From assembly GCF_047663525.1 (NCBI RefSeq), contig NC_092611.1:7043001-7107000 (forward strand): a stretch of DNA of 64,000 bases. Direction: 5' to 3'. Both the position numbers and the translations under genes were made by a program. Below are positions 1 to 12,900 of the stretch, piece after piece; positions within the stretch are counted from its first letter, which is position 1, and every line of letters begins with the position of its first letter. Under the pieces are notes generated by a model that worked only from the letters and a program-made list of their open reading frames with translations, was not told where the DNA came from and searched no databases. The stretch comes from Anas platyrhynchos. Lineage: Eukaryota; Chordata; Aves; Anseriformes; Anatidae.

Positions 1-3000
1 GGGCAGCGTGCTGAAACGCCTGCTGGGCAGAGCACAAAGCACCCACGGTTCCAGCAAGCCCATTAGAGTCTGATGGCCGCTAACTGATTGAAAATACAGA
101 GCTGGGCTCTCCTGGGTACAAAGTAGCCCTGATGAATTCGGTATAAATAGGCTCCTCGGGAACTTGATACCACACTGGGAAAATCAGCCCCGTCCCTGCC
201 GGATCAGACAATGGGCAGGTTTATTCAGCTTCCAGGGAGGGTTTTTTTTTTTTTTTTTTTCCTGCAAAGGGGAATCTGCCGTGCTCCAGCTGAGTTAATG
301 GGCTGGTTTGTGGCAGGACTGCCACAGCTCCTCTCTGTAAGCAGCCCAGGAGGATCCCCTGCCCTGCCACGATCCACAGTGGCCTCGGGGCTGGCGGTGC
401 ACAGGGACGTGCAGAAGAGCAGCAGCTTTCCAAAAGCCCTGCAAAGGCCAGATCAGAACAAAATGAAGGAGGCTAGCGTAATTAACAAAGGCTTTCTCCT
501 CTGCTATGTTTAGGTCTGCAGTTATCAATGTAGCTGGCAGTTCCCAAAGACTGAAATGACAGGAGCTGGCTGTAAAAGAGATAACTGTCAGATTAGCCAG
601 GACATATTTCCTGCCTAGGTTTTCTATATCATGCCTATCTTGAAATATCTCCATGTATTAAAGGCGCTGCGTGGCCATTTGTGTTTAAAAAAGTACCCTT
701 TGCAACGTGATAAACAATGTTTTATTGCAACTGAAAGACCGAACATTTCTTGTGTCTTGACTTAGGCTGCTTTGAAATATTACATTTTTCCTGCTTCAGT
801 CACTTTGTGTGGACCAAGGCTCTTTGTTGTTCTTATTGTGGCGGCTGGATTTTCGCTTTCTCGGGTATTGAGCTTAGGGTACTGGGGAGAAAAAATGCCT
901 GGGCATTGGTGAGGAGAAGGCAATTTAGACTCACCATGGGCAAGAGCCATGCTCTTTCAAACCTCTTATCTACCTTCTTTTTTCTTCCCCTATCTCTGCC
1001 TTCCAAGCACCTTTCTCTTTCCTATTCATCCCCCAAATGCTCCTCCTCGTGTTGCTCAGCCTCAGAAAGAAATGTCTCCGGTCGGCTTTTGCCTGAACTC
1101 CCAGGAAACGTTCATGAATGTAGTCCTCTGGCTTTTCAGGCTTAGCTCTTGCTGAGCCGAGATTTAAAGCAATTTATTTCTAAGCCAAAAGCGAATGCAA
1201 ATGAGGGGAAAGAACTGGGGGAGGAAAAGAAAAAAGACCTTTTATTCCCAGGTGAGCACTAAGATGACTGATCTGTCTGCCTAAAACCGATTGTTCTTCC
1301 AGAGTCTACAGCAAATACCCCTGCGCGTTCCTGAGAGCAGCTGTAGACGATGCTCTGATTGTTGCTTGCTGAACTAAACTGGGACAAGTAGACGAGCACA
1401 CAGCCTCTGGTTTTATTCCCTGGCCATGGATCAGCCACGATGTCTTTAGCCCTCGGGCAGCCGAAATGGAGGTCATGGCATGGTAGGGAGCCAGGCATAG
1501 GAGGAGGCCACCAAATGTCTGTGCTACAAGGTCCTGCAAATCAAATCGCTCTTTTGGGAAAAAAAAAGTTTGTTTGCTGCCCATTTCAAACAGCCCTGGC
1601 ACACTGCTGGCTGTGTGACCGGGCCAGGTGGATGGATATTTCTTTTTGAAGTTAAACTTAAAGCATAAAATGCTTGTACAGAGTGCCTTTGTGGAGAAAG
1701 TTGCTGGTTTAGCAGATGAAGTAGTTGCTCTGAACAAGCTATTCCATTATAATTCCCTCAAGTGGACATCGTATTTCAAGGGAGAATCATCATTCTGGAA
1801 TGAAGCCCCTATTTTTTCATTTTTATTTATTTTATTTCTTTTTTTTTTTTGTCCCCAAGGAGATGTTAAAAAGCAGCAGCAGGATGGCAAACCAGATGGC
1901 CAAAATGCCACCAACCCCAGCAGGTGTGACAGGTGATGCTGTCACAGCAGACAGCTCTGGAAACAGCCCTGTGCCGCCCTGGGTCTCAGCTCTGCTGCAT
2001 GAAACGGGGCTGATCCAAGTCCTCCTGAGCCTCACGGTGGTTACTAAGTACCCTATCGAAGAATAGAAGTGAAGGAAATGTTTTGGATTAATGCGTAGGA
2101 CTGGAGGGGGTCTGGCAAGGTTTAATCTGTTCATGTTTGCAAAGGACTCTGAAAGCTTGGGATGAAAGCTGGTGGAGATTTGCCAAGTGTTTGCTAACAT
2201 TAATGGTTAATTATTATGAATGCTGGCAGCCTACATGCTCAGCCAGCATCGTTCTCCAAGTGAGATCCAGACCTGTTATGGAGTTGTTATGCACACACGA
2301 CAGAAAGAGACAGCTCGCTCTTTCTGCCCTGCGCTCCCAGCCAAAGTCCCATTCCAAAATCAGAGAGCAGCAGCACTTCTAGGTCTCGTCATAACAACTA
2401 CTTACAAACCCAGAGCATTTGGCAGGAGAAGACCTAGCCATCTCCATGTCTCCACTCATTTCTGTCTGCTGGTTCCCTTTTTGCCTGATTTAGCAGAGTG
2501 GAAGTAGTGATCCACGTGGAGATACGTCCCAAACAGGGTGGCAAGTGGGTGTCACACACTGCTGCACTGCACGGGCAGATCTGAGCCATCTGGAGAAAGG
2601 TGCTGGGCATGACTCGTGCCCGAATTTGCCCTTGTTAGGGCTCAGGCTGGGTCAGCAGGAGCCTCCTGGGCACTGCAGGTGAAGAAGAAAAAGAGCAAGG
2701 CTGCCCAGCTGCCCCCAGCACGGCGAGAGAAGCTGTGCTTTGGTGGAGAGGGTGAGGGAGCAGCCAGCCAGCGAGTCCAGCCCCGAGCACGTGAGATTTG
2801 ATTTGCCAGATATAATTTGATGGCCGGTAGCATTGCAGAGGCACCTGAGAACCTGCCTTTATCTAATAGTAGTCATCCAGAAAATGAAATCGGATGAATA
2901 AAAGGCTCGAGGTCCGTTTGGTCCTGTGAACACGGCTAGCAATTCCCAAACTATGAAAATCCAATTGATCTTCAGTCTGCACCAGCTCTGATTTATTTTT

Positions 3001-3359
3001 ATTTCTCCATTTGAATTTGCAGCCTGAGTTTCTGGAGCTGAAAGCAGCATCCTTCCTATCTTTTGGCTACTGATAGTATTTTAGAATTATGACAGCAGAG
3101 TAATGTTTGCTCTAAAAGGTAACTTCAAGCTGCATTAGTCTCAGATAATTGACAGAGACCAAAGAAGTGATTTTGGGAAGCACTTGTGCGGAACCAAAGA
3201 TCTTAGTGAATTGTTACCTTAAATTAATGGTGTAGCGAGAAGCTGCTTGGAGTTGATCAGCTGGCGGTAGTACTAAATGAAGCCGGGCTTTAAAGTTATT
3301 AGCCAGGCAGCCGCGAGACAGTGCTGCTGTGGATTTATGTGCTCGCTTTGTGTCTTATG

Positions 3360-3460
3360 GAGCCCAAATCCACACTGAGCTCCGAGTCCATGGGACTTCC
3401 CTGACTTCAGTGGGAGCAGCGAGAGCTCTGCATCTCTCAGGATTGGGCTCTCGCATGCTG
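3360..3460. repeat. Possible ancient amniote repeat
   Basis: The words CCTGACTTCAGTGGGAGC, AGCTCTGCATCTCTCAGGAT and TGGGCTC in this order resemble an old amniote interspersed repeat seen in sauropsid genomes. The family cannot be named with confidence. Confidence 0.35.
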
Positions 3461-4118
3461 GAGCTCGGCTAGGCCAGCGTGGCTAACAGGATTCACACCT
3501 TTAGCACCCTCCTTAATCCCCAGACAAAATGCAAAGTTCTTCTCTCAACACTTATTAAAGCTTCAATTTTATTTCTCATTATTAAATCATTAAATTGGCC
3601 CAAAATGTTTAAGTTAAGTGAAAGGAAGAGAGATTTGTGAGAAAACTGAAGACTCTGAGGAACTGCTGAATAATCTCTGAGGATGAAGAAAGCTGCGGTT
3701 GCCAAACCCATAAGCAAAAGGATCAAAAAGCAAAAGAAAAGTAGAAAGTTGTAGGTGTTTCAAATCTCCCCCCATCTTCCCTAAAAACCTCTGGTGATTT
3801 CAATGGGGGGAGGGAAATTATTCTCGTAAGGAACAGTCTGCCAGATGCTCCTGCCACTGCTGATGCCATTAGCTTGGTGTGCAACCCTGCATGGTTCTGC
3901 GATCTCAGTGTGTCCCCACGTGTGACACTGATGTTGCTTTCCTGGGCCTGCCGAGTTCGTTATCAGTGTCAGCTGGGAATTAACTGGGTTTAGGTGCCTC
4001 AGACTAGTATGAGGCCCTCTTGCTTTTTAATTATTTAACATTTTGAGTAAGTAGCTGTTTGATTATTTTACAGGCTGCGTTTGATTCTCTGCCTCAGGAA
4101 CTTTTTCAGAGTATATGT

Positions 4119-4226
4119 ATTTTATTTTATTTTATTTTATTTTATTTTATTTTATTTTATTTTATTTTATTTTATTTTATTTTATTTTATTTTATTTTAT
4201 TTTATTTTATTTTATTTTATTTTTTT
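4119..4226. repeat. (ATTTT)n pentanucleotide microsatellite
   Basis: About 20-21 uninterrupted TTTTA units followed by a short T run. It creates a spurious YFILF-repeat open frame. Confidence 0.97.
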
Positions 4227-5148
4227 CCTGCAAGATCTGATCCAGATCTGATGGGACTGAAATCAGGGGAGTCTGGGGCTTGTATTCTGGCTGTTAGCAG
4301 TGGTTCTCTTCTGGTCTTGGTGTCTACAAACCCACGTACCGGCTCAGACCCTAGTAAGTGCCACCCTTGTTGGTGGGCGATATTTATTTGTGGCACATAA
4401 GAAGTGAGAGTCAAAGGGGAAGGACTGTGACTGGAACTTTTTTAGATATTGAGGATGTTTTTCCTGGTGAGGTTGATCACATCCAGCTCTCAATGTATGA
4501 TAATAATGAAATGGGGCTTGGATTGCTCTGTCACATGAATCTCACTGGACCGTGGGCACGAACTAGCTCCAGCATGGATGAGAACTGCTGTAGGTATCCC
4601 CTGCCCGAGCAGACGTGGAGTGAGCAAGCTGAGAGGTGACTGCAGATCCCATGGCCCTTTTAATCCTAGGGGAGGCAGCTGTGGGAAAGAGAGGAGCCTG
4701 CCAGCGAGGGTCACCCATGGCTGTAAAGGCTTTGGCAAGCGAATATTTGTCTTCTAAGGAGGAGTAGATTGAGACCCATCAAACTTATTTCCTTTGAACA
4801 ATGAGGCAGGCAACAGATAAGTGCATTCAGTCGGCACTAGCCTGGGCTGAATTCAAACTGGCACCTAGAGGTGAAAGACTGTATTGTGTTACCAGCTCTC
4901 CGACTTGTCCAGTCCCCATTAAGATTGTCTTTAATTTAGGCCAGGGAATGCACCAGTCACTTTCTCACACTTGCAGCACTGACCCAGCAGAGGTTAACAC
5001 AGAGATCTGTTATTATCTGCTTGATCTGTAACTATAGAAAGCAGCTACTAAAGTGTATTTCAAATCCAAATGTAGCCTGCTGGTGCCAGTTACCAGCTAA
5101 AGTATGCTCTTTCTCCCTTCTAGCTACTAAATAGCACAGGTAAGCTGT

Positions 5149-5150
<2 letters not shown>

Positions 5151-5198
<48 letters not shown>
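5151..5198. repeat. poly(A) tract, 48 nt
   Basis: An uninterrupted run of 48 A. The sequence in front of it does not resemble a gene copy or known retroposon. Confidence 0.97.
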
Positions 5199-5201
<3 letters not shown>

Positions 5202-6334
5202 CAGATTGTTAGAAAAAGAGTGTAGCCTCTGAATGCAATAGAGTTCTTTATCTCACTGAAACAGATACGAGAAGTAGCAGGGAAAGGAAAACCAAACAGA
5301 GACAAAGCTCTCTCCGGAATGTATAAAAAGAACCAAATAAGCCATTCAGAGCATGCGAGGAGATGTTTTTTTTTAACGGAGCGTTAGCAAGGCAATGTTC
5401 ATCTCTGCTAGCCTGCCTAGGAACAAAATAAAACCAATGTTGTGTCAACAGGGTAATAAGAAAGAACACCAAAGTGTTTTTCTCTGTATTAAAGAGAAAT
5501 CAGGCCCATGAAAGCCATGCATATATTTCAGCAGTGACAGCTTGGGCTCGGTAACAATGCAGTTTACTGCCTTAAGGAACCTGGGGTTGACAGGGTGGCA
5601 TATAGCGGAATTGTAAGGAGATATAGCAAGTGATTTGGACTGTACTACCTGAAAACCCTGACACCTTTCACGTAGCAGCAATGGTAGAATTTTCCCCAGG
5701 ATGCATAGCAATAATGTGAATCTTTCATAATTCTGCATCAGGCAATGTTGGGCAGTAAATAAGTCTTTCTCCACCACAGTCTTAAAGATGCATACCCAAT
5801 GCTTTATGTAAAAAGCTGCTGTGTGGGAACAAAGTCCAAGCATAGAGGGGAAACAGAGAAAAGGAGACAAAAAAGCTGAATTTCAGGAATGGTAATAGGC
5901 TGGGGCACTTCTCATTTCCTTAGTGCAGCTTTTAACTTTGCAGTTGGTGCTTAGATAATGTGCTGATGGCTCTAACTGATGGCCCAGGACAGGGCAGTGC
6001 CCGTGGTGAGAGAGCTTGGGCAGGGCTGGCAGCTGGGAATGCCCCTGCCTGTAGCAGGACGTTCAGGCATTTCTGACCTTCCTTGTAACCCTAGTGAGGA
6101 CGAGGTGGGAAACCAGGGAGGCGTGCTGCCAGGCAGACTCCTCTACCATGGCCTTCCTTCACCAGATTTACTGTCATGCCTTGTCCAGTACCCACACAAG
6201 GGATAAAAAAGGAGAGAAACAGGCAAACTGGTCATGTGGGACTGCATGTTTCTGGCAAGGGCGTGTAGCTAGGTCCATGCAGGACATGCCCAGGCTGTTT
6301 GTGAAAGTGATGTCATGCACATAGGATACATGTC

Positions 6335-6675
6335 ACCCTATGTGTTGTGTTTTATGCACTGGGATATGGTTTGTGTTTATGCAGTGGAACGTGGTTTGTG
6401 TTTTACGCACTGGGACACAGTTTGTGTTTATGTATTAGGATATGGTTTGTGTTTTCTGCGCTGGGACATGGTTTGTGTTTTATGCACTGGGACACGGTTT
6501 GTGTTTATGCACTGGGATATGGTTTGAGTTTTGTGCACTGGGACATGGTTCATGTTTTACACACTGGGACACACTTTGTGCACTGGAATATGGTTTGTGT
6601 TTTATACACTGGGACGTGGTTCTTATTTACACCCTGGGACGTGATTTACATTTATACCCTGGTCTCTGTGCTGTG
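6335..6675. repeat. 24-26 bp minisatellite upstream of TBCEL
   Basis: About 13 degenerate head-to-tail copies of a unit like CACTGGGACATGGTTTGTG followed by TTTTAYG are seen. Copy length alternates between about 24 and 26 bases because the T run after GTG varies, and one copy near 6560-6580 is shortened. No unit contains an in-frame stop on the + strand, so all three forward frames stay open across much of the array. It ends about 80 bp before the TBCEL promoter motifs. Confidence 0.9.
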
Positions 6676-6714
6676 TTTATGTGTTTATGTTTGTATATAT
6701 TTACATGCCACCAC

Positions 6715-6872
6715 CACCGCGCCCCACACACCAACTAGGCCGCGCATCCCCGTTGCCATGGCAACGGCGGCCGGCCGGTGTCACGTGCCGGGGGGTTGGG
6801 AACCGGCGTCACGTGATGTTTGGCTACCGCCGAGCTCCTTCCGGGTCGATGCGGGACGCGGCCGGGGCCTGG
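6715..6872 (+). promoter_or_regulatory. TBCEL: TBCEL promoter and probable noncoding exon 1
   Basis: A GC- and CpG-rich block begins at about 6715 after AT-rich DNA. It contains GTTGCCATGGCAAC (6752-6765), a perfect 14-bp RFX X-box palindrome, and two E-boxes, TCACGTG at 6781-6787 and TCACGTGA at 6809-6816. A good donor, CTGG|GTGAGC, follows 6872 and could close the noncoding first exon that splices to 9838. The transcription start itself is not visible and there is no TATA box. The assignment to TBCEL rests on position and orientation. Confidence 0.7.
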
Positions 6873-9837
6873 GTGAGCGGGGCCGGGCGGGGGGGGAGGA
6901 AGATGAGGAAGAGGAGGAAGGGGGGGGGGATGAAGAGGAGGAGGAGGAGGCCGGGCTGAGCCCCCCTGTGAGGTCCTTGCCCCCAGGCTTGGCTTGCTGT
7001 GGGGCTGCAGGGCCTGAGGGTGGTTTTGGGGCGGTTTCTGGCAGTTTTGGGGCCCAGCACCCCCCCCCCCCCCCCTCCAGCCCCGCCAGCTTGAGGCCGA
7101 CCCCGTCCCGCAGCGCCTCACAGGCAGCCTCTGGGGTGGTGGCTTGGGCTGAAAGCGAGCCGGGGGCTGCCTGCTGGGGGTGTTTGTGCTGCAGGAGCGC
7201 TCCCCGTGCTGCGTCTCCCACCTGGCAGCCCTCAGCCCGTGCTGCTTCCTCCAAATGTTTCTATTTTCAGCCACAAACCCGCTCCCGAGGCGTTCAGGTG
7301 GCTCCGGAGCCCACAAACCCAACTCCCAGGTGGCTCTGGAGCCTGCAACCCCACTCCTGCATGGCTCTGGGCACTGCCATTAACGTTGTCATTCTCTTCC
7401 AGGGGTTCTTGTGCTCCTGGTTGCCTTCCAGCCCTGCCTCCGAAATATTTCTGGTGTCATCGCTGTGCCCTCCTTTCTCTTCTCCTTTCTCTTCACCCCC
7501 CAGTTGCAGCAGCCCGGTGGGTGTCCCTCGGATCTCCACCAGCTGCAAGCTCCTCTTTGCAGATGCTTGGCAGTGTCACTGGGGCCACAGCCTTCCAGCT
7601 GAGCTTAAATGCAGCCAACAAAGACTCCTTGTCAACATCTTTCAGAGACCGAGGACGTCTCTTGCAGTCTCTGCTGTCACTTAGAGAACCCAGAGTTATT
7701 TTAGGGTAGGAGCTGTTCTTGCGCCATCAGTAGGACAACGCTCGGGAATGGGCACCTTGCAAATTACACTGCTGTGCTCTCGTGCAGGCAGCATTCGTGT
7801 GGAATGCGTCACGCTTTCCTGGCGTGTTCGTTGCTCCGAAGTAATGGTGGTGATTCAGAGAAGCCACGTGTGATGGGTTATTATGGTCAGTACGAAATCT
7901 GACAATGTAGCTAGTAGAGAACTGCCCCTGACGTTATCGTCCCCTGGCAATGGCAATGGCTTGCGAAACTAAAGCTTGAAGAAGACAACTTTTGTAATTC
8001 AAAGGTGCTAAACGTGTCTGTTTGAGGTTTGTTTCAGTTGTGGAATATTTTCATATTGCAGCTGAAAATGTGATTTATTTTTTCTTTCCCCTAGTTTGAT
8101 GTCAGAGTGACTTTATCGTGTGGAATTCCCAGCTGGATGTTTGCTCAGCAGATAAGCAGGAATGGAGGAGGTCAAAGAGCTGCGTGAAGGACAGAAAGCT
8201 TTGTGCACGGGGGAGTTCTGTGATTTTGGGCCCAGGAGGGCTGCGTGTGCGTTTAGAAAGCAACGGTTGTCTGTCCTATGATACTGAGCTCCAAAGCTGC
8301 TCTGGATTGAGGATCTGTCAGCCTAAAGCCTTGGCTGGCCGTGCAAATTGTTCCTGCCATACGCTGAATGGTGTGGCGTGGAGTTAAATACCTTGCTCCT
8401 GACACAAACTGTGCTTTCAGGATTTCATTTTCAGTTGTAGCTGCATATTGGCCAGCAAGCTGAGGCTGAGCTGTGAGTTGGCCAAGTTGTTGAGGGCTAA
8501 AAAAGGTGTGCTTCTTTTAGATTAGCAAGCCTAATTCTTTCAGGCTGTGTTTGTAGCATGTAAACTATGTATTAGGTAAAAAATTATAACGGGTCTGTCA
8601 GCTTGCTTCTTATTATATCAAAGTCTTTTGTGATGGGGGAATTTTACGCAGTCTGATCAGGAAGAAGTGAAGTAGAGCTGGTTAAGCAGGTGAGTCTCAG
8701 CAAGGGGAGCCTGAATGCTAGCTAAAACTTCTTTGTTTAAGATTTTATACCTGCCGTTGCCAGTTTGCCAGATGTAGTGTCCCCCATGAACACAAGGTGA
8801 GGGTTTCTGGCAGGCGTCCTGCAGGTGCAGGTTGATGTCCATACAGACGTGAGCTGGGTTTTGCTGGTGTTCTCACAATGAAGTTGTGCAGTACTTAGGC
8901 TAAGTGCTAAGGACGAGACCCTTGAGAGATCCTTGGTGATTTTACTCTCAAACTCGAGTACTTCCATGACGCCCCGCGGGCCAGCTGATGGAAGTCTTGC
9001 TAGCAGAGGCTGCTGAGCTCCGGGCTGTTTACTGCACTGGCCTGATTTTAAAAAAACAAACCATAGGTTGCTTTACATAGTATCTTTATAAACGAGTAGG
9101 GTGCTGTGGATCCTTCTTGTCTTCCCTTTTTTTCCCCCATCCAAAAAGCTACGGCTGAAGCCATCACCTTCGTTTTGTCTGCCTAGCTGGAAGGCAGGCA
9201 CCTCTGGGCTGAGGCCTCTCTGTATCACTCAGGTGTAATCAGGGTGCATTGTTATCTGTCAGAGCAAATGACTGTGGCTAAGTATTAGTGACAAAAGAGT
9301 TGTTTTACATCAGGGTGTAAAGATCAAGCCATAACTTGAGCACCTAGCAATTAGGATCCCCAAACCTGATCTTGCCTAATGGTCCTGAGTGAGAGAGTAG
9401 GGAAGTGACGGGATGAAAATACCCTTCCAAGCAACCTCTTGCTTGATCATAAACAGCTTTTTGCTCTTTCCCCATCCTTGCCACCCTACAAGTGTGGCTG
9501 AGAATATACATACGAAAATCTCACAGTCCTCTTGCGAGACACAGAAGTAAAATCTTTTGCAGCTTGGAGTCTATTATCTCTCTGTTTTTTTTTTTTTTTT
9601 TTTTGTTTGTTTGTTTGTTTGTTTGTTTCTTTTCTTTCTCTTTTTTCTTGGTCTCCCCCCACAAGTAACGTATCACCGTAATCTTAAATTCGAGACCTGT
9701 TAGACTAACCTGCAGGTGAGAAGAATGAAGATGTATGACCCAGCAGGTCACTTCAGGTCCTGTGTCCCTAAAGACCACTGTTGCAGGTGATGACCAGCTG
9801 CTGACTGTTTGTGTGCACTGTTTTCTCTCTTAACTAG
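6873..9837 (+). other. TBCEL 5' intron
   Basis: The first 200 bases are purine/GC-rich (GAGGAGGAGG runs at 6895-6955 and a 16-18 nt C run near 7060). The rest is unremarkable apart from a T19 tract passing into a TTTG array (9583-9628). Further 5' UTR exons could exist, for example after CCCCTAG near 8094, but nothing confirms them. Confidence 0.6.
9583..9628. repeat. poly(T) followed by (TTTG)n
   Basis: About 20 T residues are followed by six or seven TTTG units and then CT-rich sequence. Read on the minus strand it is (CAAA)n then poly(A), as in some retroposon tails, but no retroposon body was recognised beside it. Confidence 0.85.
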
Positions 9838-9987
9838 AAGTCCAAGAAAGGAGCATGGACCAGCCCAGCGGAAGGAGTTTCATGCAAGTGCTTTGTGAGA
9901 AATACAGCCCTGAGAACTTCCCTTATCGTCGTGGTCCTGGCATGGGGGTGCATGTCCCCGCAACTCCGCAGGGTTCACCTATGAAAG
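9838..9987 (+). CDS. TBCEL: TBCEL coding exon 1 (residues 1-44)
   Basis: The acceptor follows a pyrimidine tract ending TTAACTAG at 9837. A 17-nt stretch of 5' UTR precedes the ATG at 9855. The donor is AAAG|GTAGGA after 9987, phase 1. The exon encodes the lead segment before the leucine-rich repeats. Confidence 0.93.
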
Positions 9988-12900
9988 GTAGGAGCCTGTG
10001 GGGTTTCAGGTGGGATCTGTTTCACAGTTGCTGTTGCCTATGTTGAAAGAATTGCCCTGAATTGCACAGAAAAAGGAAACATCGTGCTGTATTATAAAGT
10101 GTTTGCTACGAGAGAGCTGAGACTGTATTCTAACAAAGACAGAAAGTGGATCTGGTGCCTGAAGTCCTACTGCCTTCCTTGTCAGCACAGCAGAATCAGA
10201 ATCTTTTTGATGAAAAATGGAAACAAGACCTTGTGCAGCACCAAGTTTTGAGGGCTAGGTAGTCCCTGCTGCTTATTTTTTTCAGCCTAGTGATATTAAC
10301 TGCTTTATTAGCAGCTGTAGCAACGTGCATTTTGGCAGAGATGGCTTAACAAATGCAAAAAACTTGATCCAAATGTGAGGTTATTTCATATGCTGGTAGT
10401 ATCACGCAGCAGTGCCATCAGCTTGCATTGATGTCTGTAGGTACAGAGGGAATCCACTGCACACGGGACTGGATTTTATGTCGAGCCAAGTGATGAGCTG
10501 CAGAATCTCCAGGACTTTTTTTGTGACAAGTGGCTCAAGTGAATTTGTGGTTTGCTTTGGCTCGCTTCTCAAGGCATCAACTTATCTCTGCGACTGCTTT
10601 TGCTGATCTAGTGGAGAAATCCTCTCTCCCCTTTGCTTCTGACCTTACTGCCTGAAGGCATTTTCAGACGGATGTGTGTCTCAAGTGCTGTGCTGCTCAT
10701 GTACGTCCTTCAGCCTTCTAGACTGCAGAATCTATGTTGCTACTTCACGTTCTTTGAACTGGATCAGTTTGACACCCTTTAGTCTTCCCTCCAGCTCTGA
10801 TGTTAGCATTTGGTTCTCTGTTTGTACAGATGACTGAGATGCCCATTTGTCCCACCAACCTGCCGCTTCTTTGTTTAACCTCTTGCCCATGTTGAGCTGT
10901 AAGTCTAGTTTAATTTTCCGTCAGGTCAATTTGTATCATAACCAGCCCCAGAGGGGAAAATAGCCGTGGAAGTTAGCTGGGTGAAATGTGCCGTAACTGA
11001 GTTTGACAGAGGAGAAAAAGGGGCCTGAGTTCAGCTGAGGATAAAACGTACAGCATGTCACTCAAAATTAACACAAACAGAATCTGCCTGATGGAATATT
11101 CAGCCAGGGCTCTCTGTCCTGTGTGCCAGCACACGCCTACCTGGGTTGTTTAGATGGGGAAAACAAAGCAGTTGTTTGTAAGTCTTAAATTGTGATGGAG
11201 ATGTGACCTGCAAGTGCATCACAACTAGTGCCCAAAGTACAACACTCTCCTTTAAAAAAGCCTAATGCTAGTGAGCCAAATAAAACAGAAAACTCAGATC
11301 ACTCCAATTACTGCCTGCTGATAGAATCCCTTTCTGTTCATGTCGTTGTCAAGCATTAAAAGGAGAGAAAAAAGGCCGTTTTTTTAGGAAAAAGCTTGTT
11401 GCTGAATTTTAGTAGATTTTGATACTCAACAGAGATGAGAGAGCTGTATTGTATGTGGAAGAGAGTACGCCTGATGGCTTGCATTGCCTGAATTTGGATT
11501 TCTGGGGTTGACATGGTTTCCTGTGACAAATCCATACCTTTTTAGTTTGTCATGGTTTGGCCTTAGCGAATCAAGCCGTGACTGTGCTCTAAAGTCCTTG
11601 TCTGCGGAATAACTCTAAGAATGTTTACCTGCATGAGGAGAGACTAAAGCGAAACTGAAGCAGAAACATGAAGGGCAGAGCAGAGACCTTAGCTTTTCCA
11701 GCCTCTTCTAGATAGCTGAAAAGGAAGAGCTTAGAAAAGAACTGCTTAAATATATCCTTGCCCGAAGTGGGCAAAGTACAGGAGGATAAGGAAGTCTGGC
11801 TCTGTGCAGCTAACAGTCGGGCTGGTTCTGTATCCTATCTGCAGCAGCAGGTGCCTGAGGAAGAGCATAAGTTCTGGCGAGAACTGATATGAGGCTGACT
11901 GTAAACTACAGAGGACTGGCCTGTCCCTGCTGCTGTGCTGCAGACAGAAATGCGTGTAGTAACTGAAGAGCATCAGTACTGGTGGTATGGCATGTTGAGA
12001 TGCAGAAAGGCTTCCTGGTTTATGTTGGTCACTTGTCATAACATCCGTATTTATCCCAGTTTCTCTTAAATGTATGTAAATTGTGGAATTTCTGGTAGAT
12101 CCTTCTGTTTGCTGAATTTCACACTTATCTCGATTGCACTGGTTGAGACGAAGGTGTTGGTTGCGATGCTGACCATGGGGCATCTTTTCATCTATCCTCT
12201 TTCAGACCGTCTCAACCTTCCAAGCGTGCTAGTACTGAACAGCTGTGGCATCACCTGTGCAGGAGATGAGAACGAAATCGCCGCCTTCTGTGCTCATGTG
12301 TCCGAACTAGATCTTTCTGACAATAAACTGGAAGACTGGCATGAGGTAAAATGGTTACTTGTGCATCTGTCTGAATAGCTTTGATGACTACTGTCATGAC
12401 AGCAAATGCATCACAGGTCATAGGAGTACTTCATTCATATAAACGAGTTAAATTTCTGTTTATTTTGTGAGTTCTTTCTATCATCTATGAAGATGATGCT
12501 TATTTACTTTGACAACTACAGAGCCATAAACTTGATGAATTTAATCCGTTTGAGCACTTGACTCCATTTGCCTCATGACTTATGATCTTGGCCTCTGGGT
12601 GACAAATATATATTTTTTATCGTGCAAAGCACTGGAGCTGGCATTTCCAAAGTCAAGAGGTTAATGAGCGGTGCGGGTTTTTAACAGAGTAAGAACCAAG
12701 GAAGTCTGAGGAATTGATGGAGTTGGTTTCCAGCTTTGCCACTGATTCTGTGATGCTGGGCAAGATATTTATTTATTCTCTCTCCTCTTTTGCTTTGGCA
12801 TCTGCAGAACAGGTTTAATAATATTTATATCAAAGGATATTTATGAAGCCTCATTAATTAATGCTAAATGCTACTGTAAAATGCTCGGAAGTGCTTGGCT

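Larger units (their letters stand above)
1..6334. other. Intergenic sequence upstream of TBCEL
   Basis: No exon could be supported. The window opens in noncoding DNA that by synteny should lie 3' of GRIK4, but no GRIK4 coding sequence was seen. Simple repeats are T20 at 241-260, T-rich 1806-1850, the ATTTT array and A48. The open frames here are short and show no family resemblance. Confidence 0.55.

Noticed and set aside
5151-5198. poly(A)48 as the tail of a processed pseudogene
   Set aside because: No coding or 3' UTR-like sequence recognised before it and no target-site duplication visible.
6335-6675. CRISPR-like array
   Set aside because: Repeats are contiguous with no unique spacers and the genome is that of a vertebrate.
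6347-7684. 445-codon + strand open frame over the TBCEL promoter
   Set aside because: It begins inside the minisatellite, passes through CpG-island and purine-repeat sequence, and shows low-complexity protein with no family resemblance.
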